From Streptomyces aurantiacus (GTDB lineage Bacteria > Actinomycetota > Actinomycetes > Streptomycetales > Streptomycetaceae), in assembly GCF_027107535.1 (NCBI RefSeq), contig NZ_CP114283.1:6510001-6574000 (forward strand): DNA of 64,000 nt, written 5' to 3'. The position numbers and the translations under genes are program-made. Below are positions 16,472 to 25,351 of the stretch, piece after piece; positions within the stretch are counted from its first letter, which is position 1, and every line of letters starts with the position of its first letter. The notes below the pieces were generated by a model. It was not told where the DNA came from. It did not search any database and was given only the letters and a program-made list of their open reading frames with translations.

Positions 16472-19072
16472 TCAGATGCGGGTGCGGCCTGCGGAGGTCG
16501 CGAACCTGCGGAGCCGGTCGATCTCCTGCTCGAACCGCCGGTTCTTCTCCTGGAGTTGATAGATCTCTCGGGATGTCTCGGACTTGCGGTTGTTCAGTTC
16601 TCGGATGGCGTGGTCGCAGTAGTGCCGCAGCACCGCACTGTCGTGTCCGTTCCGGGCGAGGGCGCGTTCGACGTCCTCGCGTTCCTCCAGGGCACGGCCG
16701 TCGCCGACGTAGTGGGCCCATTCCCTGCGGTAGGCGTCGAGGAAGCGCAAGACCCGCTCGCCGGTCCGGCCGCGCAGCGCCCAGGCCTCCACGGCGGCAC
16801 AGATGCCGTTGCTCTCCGCTCCGGAGCGGCGGGCCGCGTACGCCTGGGCGGCGAGCGTCTCGCAGTCCTGGGGTGTGCCCGACATCTGCGACGCGACCCC
16901 GTGCACCTCCCGCAGGGCGAGGGCGGACCGCAGCAGTGGCAGCCGCTCGGCGATCCGCTGGAGCCACTCGCGGTCTTCCGGTGTTTCGTTCCAGCGCGGC
17001 GCCTCGGTGGCCAGTCGCTGCACCGCGTCGGCGACAATCTGCGCGGAGGGGCCGGACCGGTCCAGGATGCGTGAGGTCAGAAGACGGGCGGCCGGACCCG
17101 GCCCCTCGCCGCTGTCGGGGTCCACCGCTAGGACCCCGGCCAGCAGGTGCTGGACGATCGACGGGGCGTCGGGGCGTACGGGTCGTGGATCGAGTGCCGC
17201 GTACAGGGTGGTGAGGTAGGTGTCCACCCGGCCGGCCGGGTGGGGCGTGCCGGGCCCCGGCACGGTCTCGACGGCGGTGGTGAAGCCCGAGGGCGGCAGG
17301 CCGTGGAGCGCGCACAGCACGTCCCAGCGTGCCGCGGTCTCCGGGCGTACCGTGGCGGGCCGTCGTGTCAGTGTTCGGGTGAGTGGCGTTCGTGCCGCCT
17401 GTCCGGTGGTGGTCGGCCTCGTGCGGAGCGCGGTGTCGAGTAGGCCGTGGAAGAAGTCCGGTTGGAGCAGGTGGTCGGCGCGGCCGCAGACCACCGCGGC
17501 TTCGAGTAGTCGCGCGGCGCCTTCCGGGTGCTTGGACGCCCATTTGCGGTGGACGCCGGACGGAGCGGTGCCCGAATTCAACAGGTCGAGCAGCAGAGGC
17601 AGTTCGGGATGGCCGGCGATCTCCTGGCCGGGGCCGTCGCACAGCCACTCGAGCCAGGCGCGGAGCCTGTCGGCCGGGTCCGCCATCTCGTACAGGGCCT
17701 GAACGAGTCGGCCCGCGAGGCCGGGTACGGCACGCAGCAGGGCTTGCGTGAGGGTCATGGTGCCGGGGGTGAACGGGGCCACGACCGGCAGGAGCCGTTC
17801 GGCCACCGGGTCGGACGTGTTCTGTACGTGGTCGGCCCTGATGTCCTCGATGACGCAGGCGAGCGCACCGTCCAGAGGGTGCAGGCCCTCCCTGGTGTCC
17901 CGCAGGGCGGCGCGCATGCTTTCGAAGTTGTCGCGGGCGACGTCGGTGTTGTTGTCGAGGAGGTCGTTGATCAGTTTGGTGCGGTACTGGTCGGCGGTGT
18001 CCGGGTCGGCCATGTGGGAGGCCAGGACAGTCAGGTCGAAGGAGGGGTCCTTGAGTTTGCGGTTGGTGAGGACGGAGAGGGAGTCGGCGTCGATCTCCTG
18101 CTCACTCAAGGCCAGGTCGATCCGCTCGCTGGTCACCTCGTGGCCTTCGCGGACTTCCTGGGCGACGGCGAGTGCGGGGTTGAGCGCGGCCAGGACCTCG
18201 CGGGCGCGGACGTGCGCGGAGGGGTCGGCGATGTCCAGGGGCGCTCGGGAGTCGGCCAGGTGCTGCAGCACACGCTCGCCTCCGTACTCGGTCCAGCTGC
18301 GGATGAGCAGGTCGTGGTAGGAGCGTGCCTCGGGGGACAGGGCGTCGAGGTCTGGTTCCTTCTGGCCCCAGGTGAGGCAGGTTTGGCCGGGGTCAGCGGT
18401 GTTTCCCCAGTACAGGCGCATGGGAACGTCGGACCCTGAGCTGGTGCAGGTGGCGGCGGACACGGTGGCGCGCATGCCGAAGGGCAGCAGGGCCGCCACG
18501 GTGTCGAGCACGAGCAGCAGTTCCAGGGGCTGCCAGCCGCGGGCACCTGTGACGACCAGGGTGCCGTCCAGGAGATGGGCCGCGGCGGCTGCCAGCCACA
18601 GCGGGCCGTCGGAGACCCGGGGGGTGACCAGGTGGCCGATCCTGGTGAGCAACTGGTCGCCGTTGGAGAAGGGCAGGACGGCCGGTCCGGCACCCGGCTC
18701 GGCCAGCCGGGGCGCCGCGTCCAGGGCGGCCCCGGCGAGGGCACGCCAGCCCAGTCCGGCCGCGTGGACGTCGTCGTAGCGGAAGGCGAGGTGGGTGATG
18801 CGGTAGATCGGGCGGTTGGCGTGGTCGAGGGCGTCGGTGGTGTCCAGGAGGAAGACGCCGATCGTGGGGGTGCCGTCCGGCTGAGTGGTGGAGCCGATGG
18901 TGATCCACGGCAGCTGCTCGCCTCGGGTCGGTGTGCCGGGTGACCAGTGATGGATGGCACTGTTGAAGTCGGCGCTGCGGTCGGGCGGGTGGGCGGCGAG
19001 CACCTGGTAGCCGCCGTTGGTGCCGGGCTCCTTGCCCCACACGGCCCATTCGGCGATCAGCCCCGGTTCCAT
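16472..19072 (-). CDS. Large uncharacterised protein of the GTPase/vWA/kinase operon
   Basis: An 866-residue soluble protein not recognised with confidence. The first 120 residues (AEWAVWGKEPGTNGGYQVLA, QLPWITIGS, GVFLLDTTDALDHANRPIYRI) look like a compact alpha/beta domain. The middle is helical and Leu/Ala-rich, like a repeat scaffold. The last 45 residues (LNNRKSETSREIYQLQEKN, FEQEIDRLRRF) form a coiled coil. By position, between a TRAFAC-like GTPase and a vWA protein, it could be a GTPase-associated protein of the kind described for actinobacterial NTP-dependent conflict systems; that is inference. It is 29 bases from the following vWA gene and 36 from the GTPase gene. Confidence 0.75.
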   Translation of the reverse strand: MEPGLIAEWAVWGKEPGTNGGYQVLAAHPPDRSADFNSAIHHWSPGTPTRGEQLPWITIGSTTQPDGTPTIGVFLLDTTDALDHANRPIYRITHLAFRYDDVHAAGLGWRALAGAALDAAPRLAEPGAGPAVLPFSNGDQLLTRIGHLVTPRVSDGPLWLAAAAAHLLDGTLVVTGARGWQPLELLLVLDTVAALLPFGMRATVSAATCTSSGSDVPMRLYWGNTADPGQTCLTWGQKEPDLDALSPEARSYHDLLIRSWTEYGGERVLQHLADSRAPLDIADPSAHVRAREVLAALNPALAVAQEVREGHEVTSERIDLALSEQEIDADSLSVLTNRKLKDPSFDLTVLASHMADPDTADQYRTKLINDLLDNNTDVARDNFESMRAALRDTREGLHPLDGALACVIEDIRADHVQNTSDPVAERLLPVVAPFTPGTMTLTQALLRAVPGLAGRLVQALYEMADPADRLRAWLEWLCDGPGQEIAGHPELPLLLDLLNSGTAPSGVHRKWASKHPEGAARLLEAAVVCGRADHLLQPDFFHGLLDTALRTRPTTTGQAARTPLTRTLTRRPATVRPETAARWDVLCALHGLPPSGFTTAVETVPGPGTPHPAGRVDTYLTTLYAALDPRPVRPDAPSIVQHLLAGVLAVDPDSGEGPGPAARLLTSRILDRSGPSAQIVADAVQRLATEAPRWNETPEDREWLQRIAERLPLLRSALALREVHGVASQMSGTPQDCETLAAQAYAARRSGAESNGICAAVEAWALRGRTGERVLRFLDAYRREWAHYVGDGRALEEREDVERALARNGHDSAVLRHYCDHAIRELNNRKSETSREIYQLQEKNRRFEQEIDRLRRFATSAGRTRI

Positions 19073-19108
19073 GGCGTTTCCTCTCCTCGGCTGGTGGCGA
19101 AGTCCGGA

Positions 19109-20503
19109 TCAGGACTGCACGAGGCCGTAGCCCCGCAGGAAAAGGAACGGTTCGAGGATGTTGATGGGCTGGGGGGCCGCGACGAACCGCACGCTGTCTT
19201 CCACCTGGTTGATCAGGTACGGGTTCTCGAAGTCGAAGCCCCGCTCGGGGTCGACCCAGAAACCGATGGCGGAGCACACGAAGTAGCCGACGTTCTCCGG
19301 GGCGAAGAAGGACTCGATCTGCTGCTGGATCTCCCGCAGACTGCCTTTGGGGAAGGTCTCGCACAGTCCGTCGAACAGCCGCTTGGCGTCGGCCACTTCG
19401 GGTTGCCCGGTGCGCGGGTTGAGGCGGACGTTGCCCTGGGCGCAGGCGAAACGGAAGACCCGGTCATCGTCGAACTTGGCCAGGCACACGGCGATCCGGT
19501 GCGGCAGGCGATTGCCCCGCCGATCGCCCTGCATGTTGGTCTCGGTGAGGACACCGGCCAGGACCTCGGTGAAGAAGTCGGCGTTCTGGCGGGCGTCGGC
19601 GTTGGCCCCCAGGTCGTCGCTGTTGACCTGGCACTCGCGCACCGGGTCGACGACGTAGACCATGGCCCGCGACTCGGCCAGGTCCTTGATGAGCTTGGCC
19701 TCGTGCTGGGTGCCGGTCTGCGAATGCGGGTCGAACGCCTCCCCGGGCATGTCCCGGACGGTGACCTTGAACTCGGTCGGCTGAGGCTCGGCCGGGGTGC
19801 CCCGCCGCCACCACTTGCGTCCCGTCCGGGCCAGGGGTGTGTCGCTGAGGTCCCCGGCCAGGGTGAAGCGCACGGGCCGCTGCTCGGTGAGGGTGGAGGG
19901 GGGAAACCGGCGTTCGCGGTACAGGATGTGGCCCAGGTCGCCCAGGAACTTACGCGAGACGTGGTCCTCCGGCCAGATGTTCCACCTGCCGTACACCGGG
20001 TCATGGCGGGCCTTCGACAGTGCCGCCAGCAGCGTGGACTTACCGCTCTCCATGCCGCCCCAGAGCGTGACGATCGACTCGGGTACGGCGGCCCGGTCCT
20101 GGGACTGTCCCGTCGCCTGGGCCCGCTGTTGTTCCGCGGCCGCCTTGCGTTCCTTCTTGGTGGGCTTGGGGGCGGGCGAGGGCGGTTCCTGCTCGTCGGC
20201 CTTCTCCAGGAAGACGCCGGGCAGGTTGTTCCCGTCGGATACGGAGAGGGGCAGGGGCGCGAGGGACGGCCGTCCCCGCTCCTTCGTGCCGTTGACGGCT
20301 GGGGACCCGGGGGCGGGTGTGGAGCCGTTGGCCTGGGCCGCGCCGGTCGGGGGAGCGTCGGGCGGCGGAGGAAGGGCGGCGCGGCCGCCGATGTGGGTGG
20401 AACGGTCCCATACCGCGAAGGGCCCTTCCACCTGGCTGTCCTCCTTCACTTGGTCGGGCTCGCCGTCGCCGCCGGGCTGGGCTGGGCTGGTGTCGTCGGC
20501 CAT
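19109..20503 (-). CDS. TRAFAC-like GTPase domain protein
   Basis: A 464-residue protein. A low-complexity, Pro- and Lys-rich N-terminus (about 1-140) precedes a P-loop GTPase domain: Walker A GGMESGKST (149-157), G3-like DMPG (251-254) in VTVRDMPGEAFD, VYVVDP, and the guanine-binding AKFD (342-345) in VCLAKFDDD. The insert between P-loop and G3 is long. No membrane segment is present. It probably switches between GTP and GDP states to gate the neighbouring vWA and scaffold proteins. The start at ATG 20503 (MADDTSPAQ) has GGGAG upstream. It is second in the operon, 97 bases after the degenerate vWA gene. Confidence 0.82.
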   Translation of the reverse strand: MADDTSPAQPGGDGEPDQVKEDSQVEGPFAVWDRSTHIGGRAALPPPPDAPPTGAAQANGSTPAPGSPAVNGTKERGRPSLAPLPLSVSDGNNLPGVFLEKADEQEPPSPAPKPTKKERKAAAEQQRAQATGQSQDRAAVPESIVTLWGGMESGKSTLLAALSKARHDPVYGRWNIWPEDHVSRKFLGDLGHILYRERRFPPSTLTEQRPVRFTLAGDLSDTPLARTGRKWWRRGTPAEPQPTEFKVTVRDMPGEAFDPHSQTGTQHEAKLIKDLAESRAMVYVVDPVRECQVNSDDLGANADARQNADFFTEVLAGVLTETNMQGDRRGNRLPHRIAVCLAKFDDDRVFRFACAQGNVRLNPRTGQPEVADAKRLFDGLCETFPKGSLREIQQQIESFFAPENVGYFVCSAIGFWVDPERGFDFENPYLINQVEDSVRFVAAPQPINILEPFLFLRGYGLVQS

Positions 20504-20600
20504 GATGGTGCTCCCGGTTGAGGGGCGGCGGACGTCGTTCGCCGCGCGAGGGGTGGTGCGGTCCGCGCCTGACGCGCGCACCGGGTACCGGCGACCGTTG

Positions 20601-22493
20601 TCAGTCGGCCGTGGCGTGCTGCCAGTCCCCGGCTGGGTCGTCGGCGACCACCAGACGGATCGGTGCGCCGTGGTGCGGCGGGCACAGCGCCGGCGCGGTG
20701 ACGGCGGAGGCGATCCGTTTGGGGTCGTGGCCCGCACTGAATCGCCCTTCGGCGCCGAAGGCGTGCCAGGCGTGGTGGGCCCAGCGCACGAGATGGGGCT
20801 CGCCCTGCAGGTCGTCCATCCAGGCCGGTTCGTCCACCACCGCCAGGCAGGCGATGTCTCCGTAGTGGCGTGCCGCCCGCAGTTCGCTCTGCCAGTCCAG
20901 CCGGTCGGGGCAGATGCGCACGGGCGCGCCGCGCTGGACCACACGGGGTGGGCGGACGTGCGGGTACGGAGGGCGGGATCCGATGGTCAACAGGACCCGG
21001 TGGCTGTCGGTTCGCCACAGAGGGCGCCAGGCATGGATCTCACCGGGCAGATGCTCGAGGCCGGTGGCGAAGTCGTGCCGCAGCGGGTAGGGGTGCCAGG
21101 AGGCCAGTACCCGTGCCGCGTCCGCGGCTGTGCACATTCCCACCCGGTGGACGATGGGGTCGTGGTCACCCGGCCGGTGCAGCGGGTCGTGGTCGCGGTA
21201 GCCGATCAGCCCCACCCTGAGGGTGGCTTCGTCGGCGATCGCGTCCTGTACGGCGATGACGACGGCCGCGGCTTCCTGCAGGCGCTCCTCCCCCACGGTG
21301 CCGCCGTCGGCCTGCGGTCCGGCGACCTCCACGGCGAGCAGCAGATCCACCGGGTAGGGCTGGGAGAGCTGCCGGGCGGTGGTGGCGGCCAGGTCGGCCC
21401 AGTCGGTGCCCTCGGGCGCGTGGTGGCCCTCGCAGTCCAGTTCCAATCGGTGACCGGTGCGCAGGGAGTACCGCAGGGTGGTGGTGGAGCCCGGTGGCAG
21501 GGCGAGCCGGTCCAGGCGCACCGGACGCCACCGGGCGGCCGGCTCCTCGGCGGTGGCGTGGACGACGGCGGCGACGCTCTCCCCGGTGGCCGCGCCCGGC
21601 GGCGGAGCGCTGACCGGGACCTGGACGACCGGGCCGGTCGCCCCGCGCTCGCCCGCACGGCTGCCGGCGCGGAACAGGGGTCGGCGCACCAGCCCCACCG
21701 TTCCTGACGGGCCGTCCAGGTGGGCGGCGGCGAGCCACATGGTGGCGGGCAGCGGCAGTTCGGCCGACAGGTCGTCGGGCGCCATGGGCCAATACGCGGG
21801 CAGCCGTAGGCACAGCTGCGCGTGGGAACTGGTCTGCAGGGCTTCGGCCGTCCGCTCCAGCGGCTGCCAGCCGGCGGCCCGTACGGCGAGGACGAGTGGC
21901 ACCGTCTCGTCGCGGTATGCCGCCCGGAGAAAGTCGCTCGCCGCGGTGTGGAGGACTTTTTGCAACGTGGTGTGGATCGCGGTCCCGTGTCCGGCCGGCG
22001 TGTCGCGGTCGGTGCCCGCGAGCAGCAGAAGCCGTTGGTTCCGCTCCGGGGGCAACACGGCCGCGGCGGAGGGCAGTTCGCTCCACGGTCGCTCGGCGAG
22101 CGACACGACCTGCGGACCGCTGTCACCCGATCCGCATGTCAGCCGGCTCAGACGCAGTCGCTCGCATCCGATCTCCAGGAGGTCGACGGCCGGAAAGGCG
22201 CCGGAGGCGAGACGGGTGAGGACCCAGCCCAGGCCGGCCTCACGTCGGTCGACGCGTTCTTCGGCGAGTACGTCCACCCAGGCAGCACGCCAGGCTCCGG
22301 GGGCGGGCACCGGACCGGTGGGGGACAGCCGCTGTGCCGTCTCATGCCGGTCCGGCGGCGCAGGCCCGTTGCCGCCGCTGTCGCGGCTTGTCTCCGCACC
22401 GCACGCGACGGGCCCGCCGCCCAGCAGGTCCGCGACACGGAGCATGGCCTGCAGGTCGGCCGCGCCGGAAACAACCCCATTGTTCGACTGCAC
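20601..22493 (-). CDS. Uncharacterised protein with degenerate vWA-like C-terminal domain
   Basis: A 630-residue soluble protein, first gene of the five-gene operon. The N-terminal 340 residues are not recognised. From about residue 395, PVDLLLAVEVAG is followed by an alpha/beta fold with LRVGLIGYRDHDPLH, a phrase typical of vWA domains in bacterial conflict systems. The first motif lacks the DxSxS metal-binding serines, so any metal site would be broken. The start is GTG 22493, just after GGTGAGGA (3-base spacing); an ATG 15 codons on is an alternative. It may be a non-catalytic adaptor paired with the membrane vWA protein. Confidence 0.7.
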   Translation of the reverse strand: MQSNNGVVSGAADLQAMLRVADLLGGGPVACGAETSRDSGGNGPAPPDRHETAQRLSPTGPVPAPGAWRAAWVDVLAEERVDRREAGLGWVLTRLASGAFPAVDLLEIGCERLRLSRLTCGSGDSGPQVVSLAERPWSELPSAAAVLPPERNQRLLLLAGTDRDTPAGHGTAIHTTLQKVLHTAASDFLRAAYRDETVPLVLAVRAAGWQPLERTAEALQTSSHAQLCLRLPAYWPMAPDDLSAELPLPATMWLAAAHLDGPSGTVGLVRRPLFRAGSRAGERGATGPVVQVPVSAPPPGAATGESVAAVVHATAEEPAARWRPVRLDRLALPPGSTTTLRYSLRTGHRLELDCEGHHAPEGTDWADLAATTARQLSQPYPVDLLLAVEVAGPQADGGTVGEERLQEAAAVVIAVQDAIADEATLRVGLIGYRDHDPLHRPGDHDPIVHRVGMCTAADAARVLASWHPYPLRHDFATGLEHLPGEIHAWRPLWRTDSHRVLLTIGSRPPYPHVRPPRVVQRGAPVRICPDRLDWQSELRAARHYGDIACLAVVDEPAWMDDLQGEPHLVRWAHHAWHAFGAEGRFSAGHDPKRIASAVTAPALCPPHHGAPIRLVVADDPAGDWQHATAD

Positions 22494-23042
22494 TGTTCCT
22501 CACCCCCCGATACGGCCTCCGCCCCCGGAGTGCGAATGGGCGGCCGACCGCTGTTGCACGTGCATCAGGCATGCGAAACCCCGTCGTCGACGGGCGTCAT
22601 GACTGATCGCGAACTCGGACTCCCCAGTCCGATTGCGGTTTCACATTATCGCTCACTGAGCGGACGTCACCTTAATTCGCGAGCTTCCATTGCCGCCGAC
22701 GCACGGCCGATTGGCCAATGAATGAAAGGGAGAGAGATGATACAGATCTACATCCATATAAATTCCCATCCTGCCAATTACGCGTTCATAGTTGATCGGT
22801 GACGACTGGGTGCGATCGCCCGGGGCATCGAATGACATGCATCCGTTCGAGTCTCTCCGGTGGTGGCGCCATCCCGACTCGCCCAGCAGGCAGTCGATCG
22901 CCGAACGACCTGAACAACCTGAACGCCGACGACAGCACCATTCCCGCCTGGACCACAACCTCTCGCCCAACAGGCTTTGGACGTCATCTCAATTGGTGCT
23001 TGACGGTGGAGACAGTCGCTGGCAGACGGTGCGTGGTGACGG
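22494..23042. other. Intergenic stretch without a convincing gene
   Basis: About 550 bases, visibly richer in A and T than its surroundings, especially 22640-22810. It must hold the promoter of the leftward operon. One 21-codon plus-strand frame (ATG 22737, MIQIYIHINSHPANYAF) has a good AAAGGGAGAG site directly before it but shows no family features. No inverted terminal repeats or transposase traces were seen. Confidence 0.5.
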
Positions 23043-23420
23043 TTGAATGCCTTGGTGAGTGACTACCGGACGCCTGCCCATGATGCGGTCGAGCACGACA
23101 ATGCGGAGGTCCTGGCACGGTTACTGGCAGACGGTGCTGATCCCGACGAGGTCTTCAGCAACATGACGCTGCTGACGCACGCCATCGATGCCGAGGGCGA
23201 CGGCTCGCTGCAGAGCGGTGAGCCGCTGACGGTTCACATCACTGCTGTGCTGCTGGCCTTCGGCGCTGATCCGGAGCTCACGGATCCAGACGGTCGCACA
23301 CCGCTGGACGTGGCCGTCCAGTACGGTCACGACCTGGCGGTGAATCTGCTGCGGGCCCACATCAACTGGCGAGCCGCGCGGCCGGCGTCGTCGAAGCCGC
23401 GCCGACCACTCAATCCGTGA
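23043..23420 (+). CDS. Small ankyrin-repeat protein
   Basis: A 125-residue protein made of about three ankyrin repeats: TPAHDAVEHDNAEVLARLLADGADPDEV, then HITAVLLAFGADPELTDPDGRTPLDVAVQYGHDLAVNLL. Such single-domain ankyrin proteins usually bind another protein; in accessory regions several act as immunity or inhibitor proteins, but no partner is identified. The start is uncertain: TTG 23043 or GTG 23055, neither with a clear ribosome site. It lies inside the putative island and is transcribed towards the tRNA-Pro gene, away from the operon. Confidence 0.75.
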   Translation: MNALVSDYRTPAHDAVEHDNAEVLARLLADGADPDEVFSNMTLLTHAIDAEGDGSLQSGEPLTVHITAVLLAFGADPELTDPDGRTPLDVAVQYGHDLAVNLLRAHINWRAARPASSKPRRPLNP

Positions 23421-23599
23421 TGTGGCCACTCTGCAGGGCACACACCTGCCCACGGTTGCATCTGAAGCGTGCTCGCCAACGCCGTCGGACATACTCCGTG
23501 GTTGCGCCGTGAGTCTCCAGCCGAATTGACTCCGGCCCGCACCGTGTCAGTCCTTGCCAGCAAGGATGCCGGCCCCAACCGGTCCCCAAAAACTGATCA

Positions 23600-23633
23600 A
23601 GGGCCGGTTTCGAATGCCTCCGAAACCGGCCCT
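23600..23633 (-). terminator. Hairpin terminator downstream of tRNA-Pro
   Basis: A perfect 13-bp stem (AGGGCCGGTTTCG with its complement, 8-base loop) lies 20 bases past the tRNA 3' end and is followed on the minus strand by CAGTTTTTGGGG. It would end transcription of the tRNA and, from the other side, of the ankyrin gene. Confidence 0.75.
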
Positions 23634-23653
23634 GACCTGCAACTGTCTCCAGT

Positions 23654-23726
<73 letters not shown>

Positions 23727-23826
23727 ATGCGCCTCGCCGCGGTGAACCGCGTGATCGCGCGAACTGAACCTTACCCCACACCCGGGGCTCCTTCGAAGAC
23801 GACGGGGTGCGAGGGACAATCGGTGC

Positions 23827-24342
23827 ATGAGCAGCACTTCTGACGACGAGCGGGACCGGGACACGGAGGGGCGGGCGCGCAACGCGCGGCCCCGGGACGG
23901 ACTCGGACGGCCCCTGCCGTACGGGGTGGACGGGGTGGAGCGGCAGCCCGAGGGGGTGGTGCGCGCCCCCGGGGAGACGGTCACCGAGGCGCAGGCGCTG
24001 CTGGAGGCGGGCAAGCCGTTCCACGCGCACGAGGTCTTCGAGGACGCCTGGAAGTCGGGTCCCGACGAGGAGCGGGCGCTGTGGCGTGGGCTCGCCCAAC
24101 TCGCGGTGGGGCTCACGCACGCGGCCAGGGGGAACGTGACGGGCGGCGCGCGGTTGCTGCGTCGTGGGGCCGGCGCGGTCGAGGAGTGGGGCGCCGGCTC
24201 CGGGACGTCACATCCGTACGGGCTGGCGCTGGCCGAACTCGCGGCCTGGGCGCGCGAGTTGGCGGACGTCGTGGAGCGGGACGACGCGGCGGTGGACGCG
24301 CGGACGTGGGCGCCACGGTTGCGCGGGGACGTCTCCCGGTGA
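23827..24342 (+). CDS. DUF309 domain protein
   Basis: A 171-residue protein. The C-terminal 120 residues are the all-helical DUF309 domain with its signature FHAHEVFEDAWKSGPDEER and LAVGLTHAARGN. The first 45 residues are polar and likely disordered. The family is widespread in bacteria; its biochemical role is not established. It stands alone between the tRNA-Pro gene and cobF, with a weak ribosome site. Confidence 0.85.
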   Translation: MSSTSDDERDRDTEGRARNARPRDGLGRPLPYGVDGVERQPEGVVRAPGETVTEAQALLEAGKPFHAHEVFEDAWKSGPDEERALWRGLAQLAVGLTHAARGNVTGGARLLRRGAGAVEEWGAGSGTSHPYGLALAELAAWARELADVVERDDAAVDARTWAPRLRGDVSR

Positions 24343-24427
24343 GTCGCCTGGCGGTGTGCGGCCCCTCTGCGCGTGGGTGAGCGGGTGCGGTGACCGGGCC
24401 CGCGACGCCGTGCGGCAGACTCGGGGC

Positions 24428-25225
24428 GTGCGAAAGATTCATGTCATCGGCATCGGCGCGGGCGACCCGGACCAACTGACTCTGCAGGCCGTCAAGGCGC
24501 TGAGGAGCACGGACGTGTTCTTCATCCTGGACAAGGGCGAGCTGAAGTCGGACCTCGTCCAGCTGCGCCACGACATCCTCGACGCGCACCTGACGGAGGG
24601 GGCGTACCGGACGGTGGAGGCGCGCGACCCCGAGCGTGACCGCGCCGCCGGGGGCGCGGGCTACTCCCCCGCCGTCGGGGACTGGCGCAGCGCCCGCGCC
24701 GACATCTACGAGCGGCTGATCGCCGAGGAGCTCGGCGAGAACGAGAGCGGCGCGTTCCTCGTCTGGGGTGACCCCTCTCTGTACGACAGCACGCTGGGCA
24801 TCCTGGAGGAGATCCTCGATCGGGGCGAGGTCGCTTTCGACTACGACGTGGTGCCGGGCATCAGCAGCGTCTCGTCCCTGGTGGCCCGCCATCGCACCGG
24901 ACTCAACCGCGTGGCACGGCCCGTCCAGATCACCACGGGCCGCCGGCTCGCCGAGGGTTTCCCCGAGGGCGTCGACGACGTGGTCGTGATGCTGGACGCC
25001 CACCAGACGTTCCAGCGGTACGCGGGCGGCGACCAGGACATCGACATCTACTGGGGTGCCTATCTGGGCACCCCGGACGAGATTCTCGCCTCCGGCCCTC
25101 TGGCGGAGACGGCTCCCCGCATCGCCGAGCTCCGCGCGCAGGCCCGTGAACGCAAGGGCTGGATCATGGACACGTACTTGCTGCGCAGGCACCCGCGGGG
25201 CCAGGACGTCTCCGGGTCGGACTGA
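24428..25225 (+). CDS. cobF: Precorrin-6A synthase (deacetylating), CobF
   Basis: A 265-residue methyltransferase of the tetrapyrrole family. It methylates precorrin-5 at C1 and removes an acetyl unit, giving precorrin-6A in aerobic cobalamin synthesis, with S-adenosylmethionine as donor. It begins RKIHVIGIGAGDPDQLTLQA, contains LVWGDPSLYDSTLGILEEI and DYDVVPGISSVSSLVARH, and ends WIMDTYLLRRH, which suits CobF over its paralogues. It starts at GTG 24428; the open frame upstream overlaps the DUF309 gene and looks spurious. cobK, the next pathway step, is 2.2 kb away on the other strand. Confidence 0.93.
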   Translation: MRKIHVIGIGAGDPDQLTLQAVKALRSTDVFFILDKGELKSDLVQLRHDILDAHLTEGAYRTVEARDPERDRAAGGAGYSPAVGDWRSARADIYERLIAEELGENESGAFLVWGDPSLYDSTLGILEEILDRGEVAFDYDVVPGISSVSSLVARHRTGLNRVARPVQITTGRRLAEGFPEGVDDVVVMLDAHQTFQRYAGGDQDIDIYWGAYLGTPDEILASGPLAETAPRIAELRAQARERKGWIMDTYLLRRHPRGQDVSGSD

Positions 25226-25351
25226 ACCGGGAGCACGTCCCGGGGGCGCCGCCGCCCCTCCTAGACGTCCTTGGCGGCGGCCCGCACCCCGTGCGGACTG
25301 CCCCGCATGCACGCCCCACCGGCCGATGTGAAGCTGACGGGTGTGACGACC

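Noticed and set aside
16443..17648. A 402-residue N-terminal extension of the membrane vWA gene
   Set aside because: It would overlap the 866-residue gene entirely and place the signal peptide mid-protein; ATG 16442 opens directly on the signal peptide.
22719..22802. Two overlapping tiny plus-strand frames (ATG 22719 and ATG 22737)
   Set aside because: A good ribosome site precedes one of them, but the peptides show no leader or toxin features and the region is simply AT-rich; listed only in the gap note.
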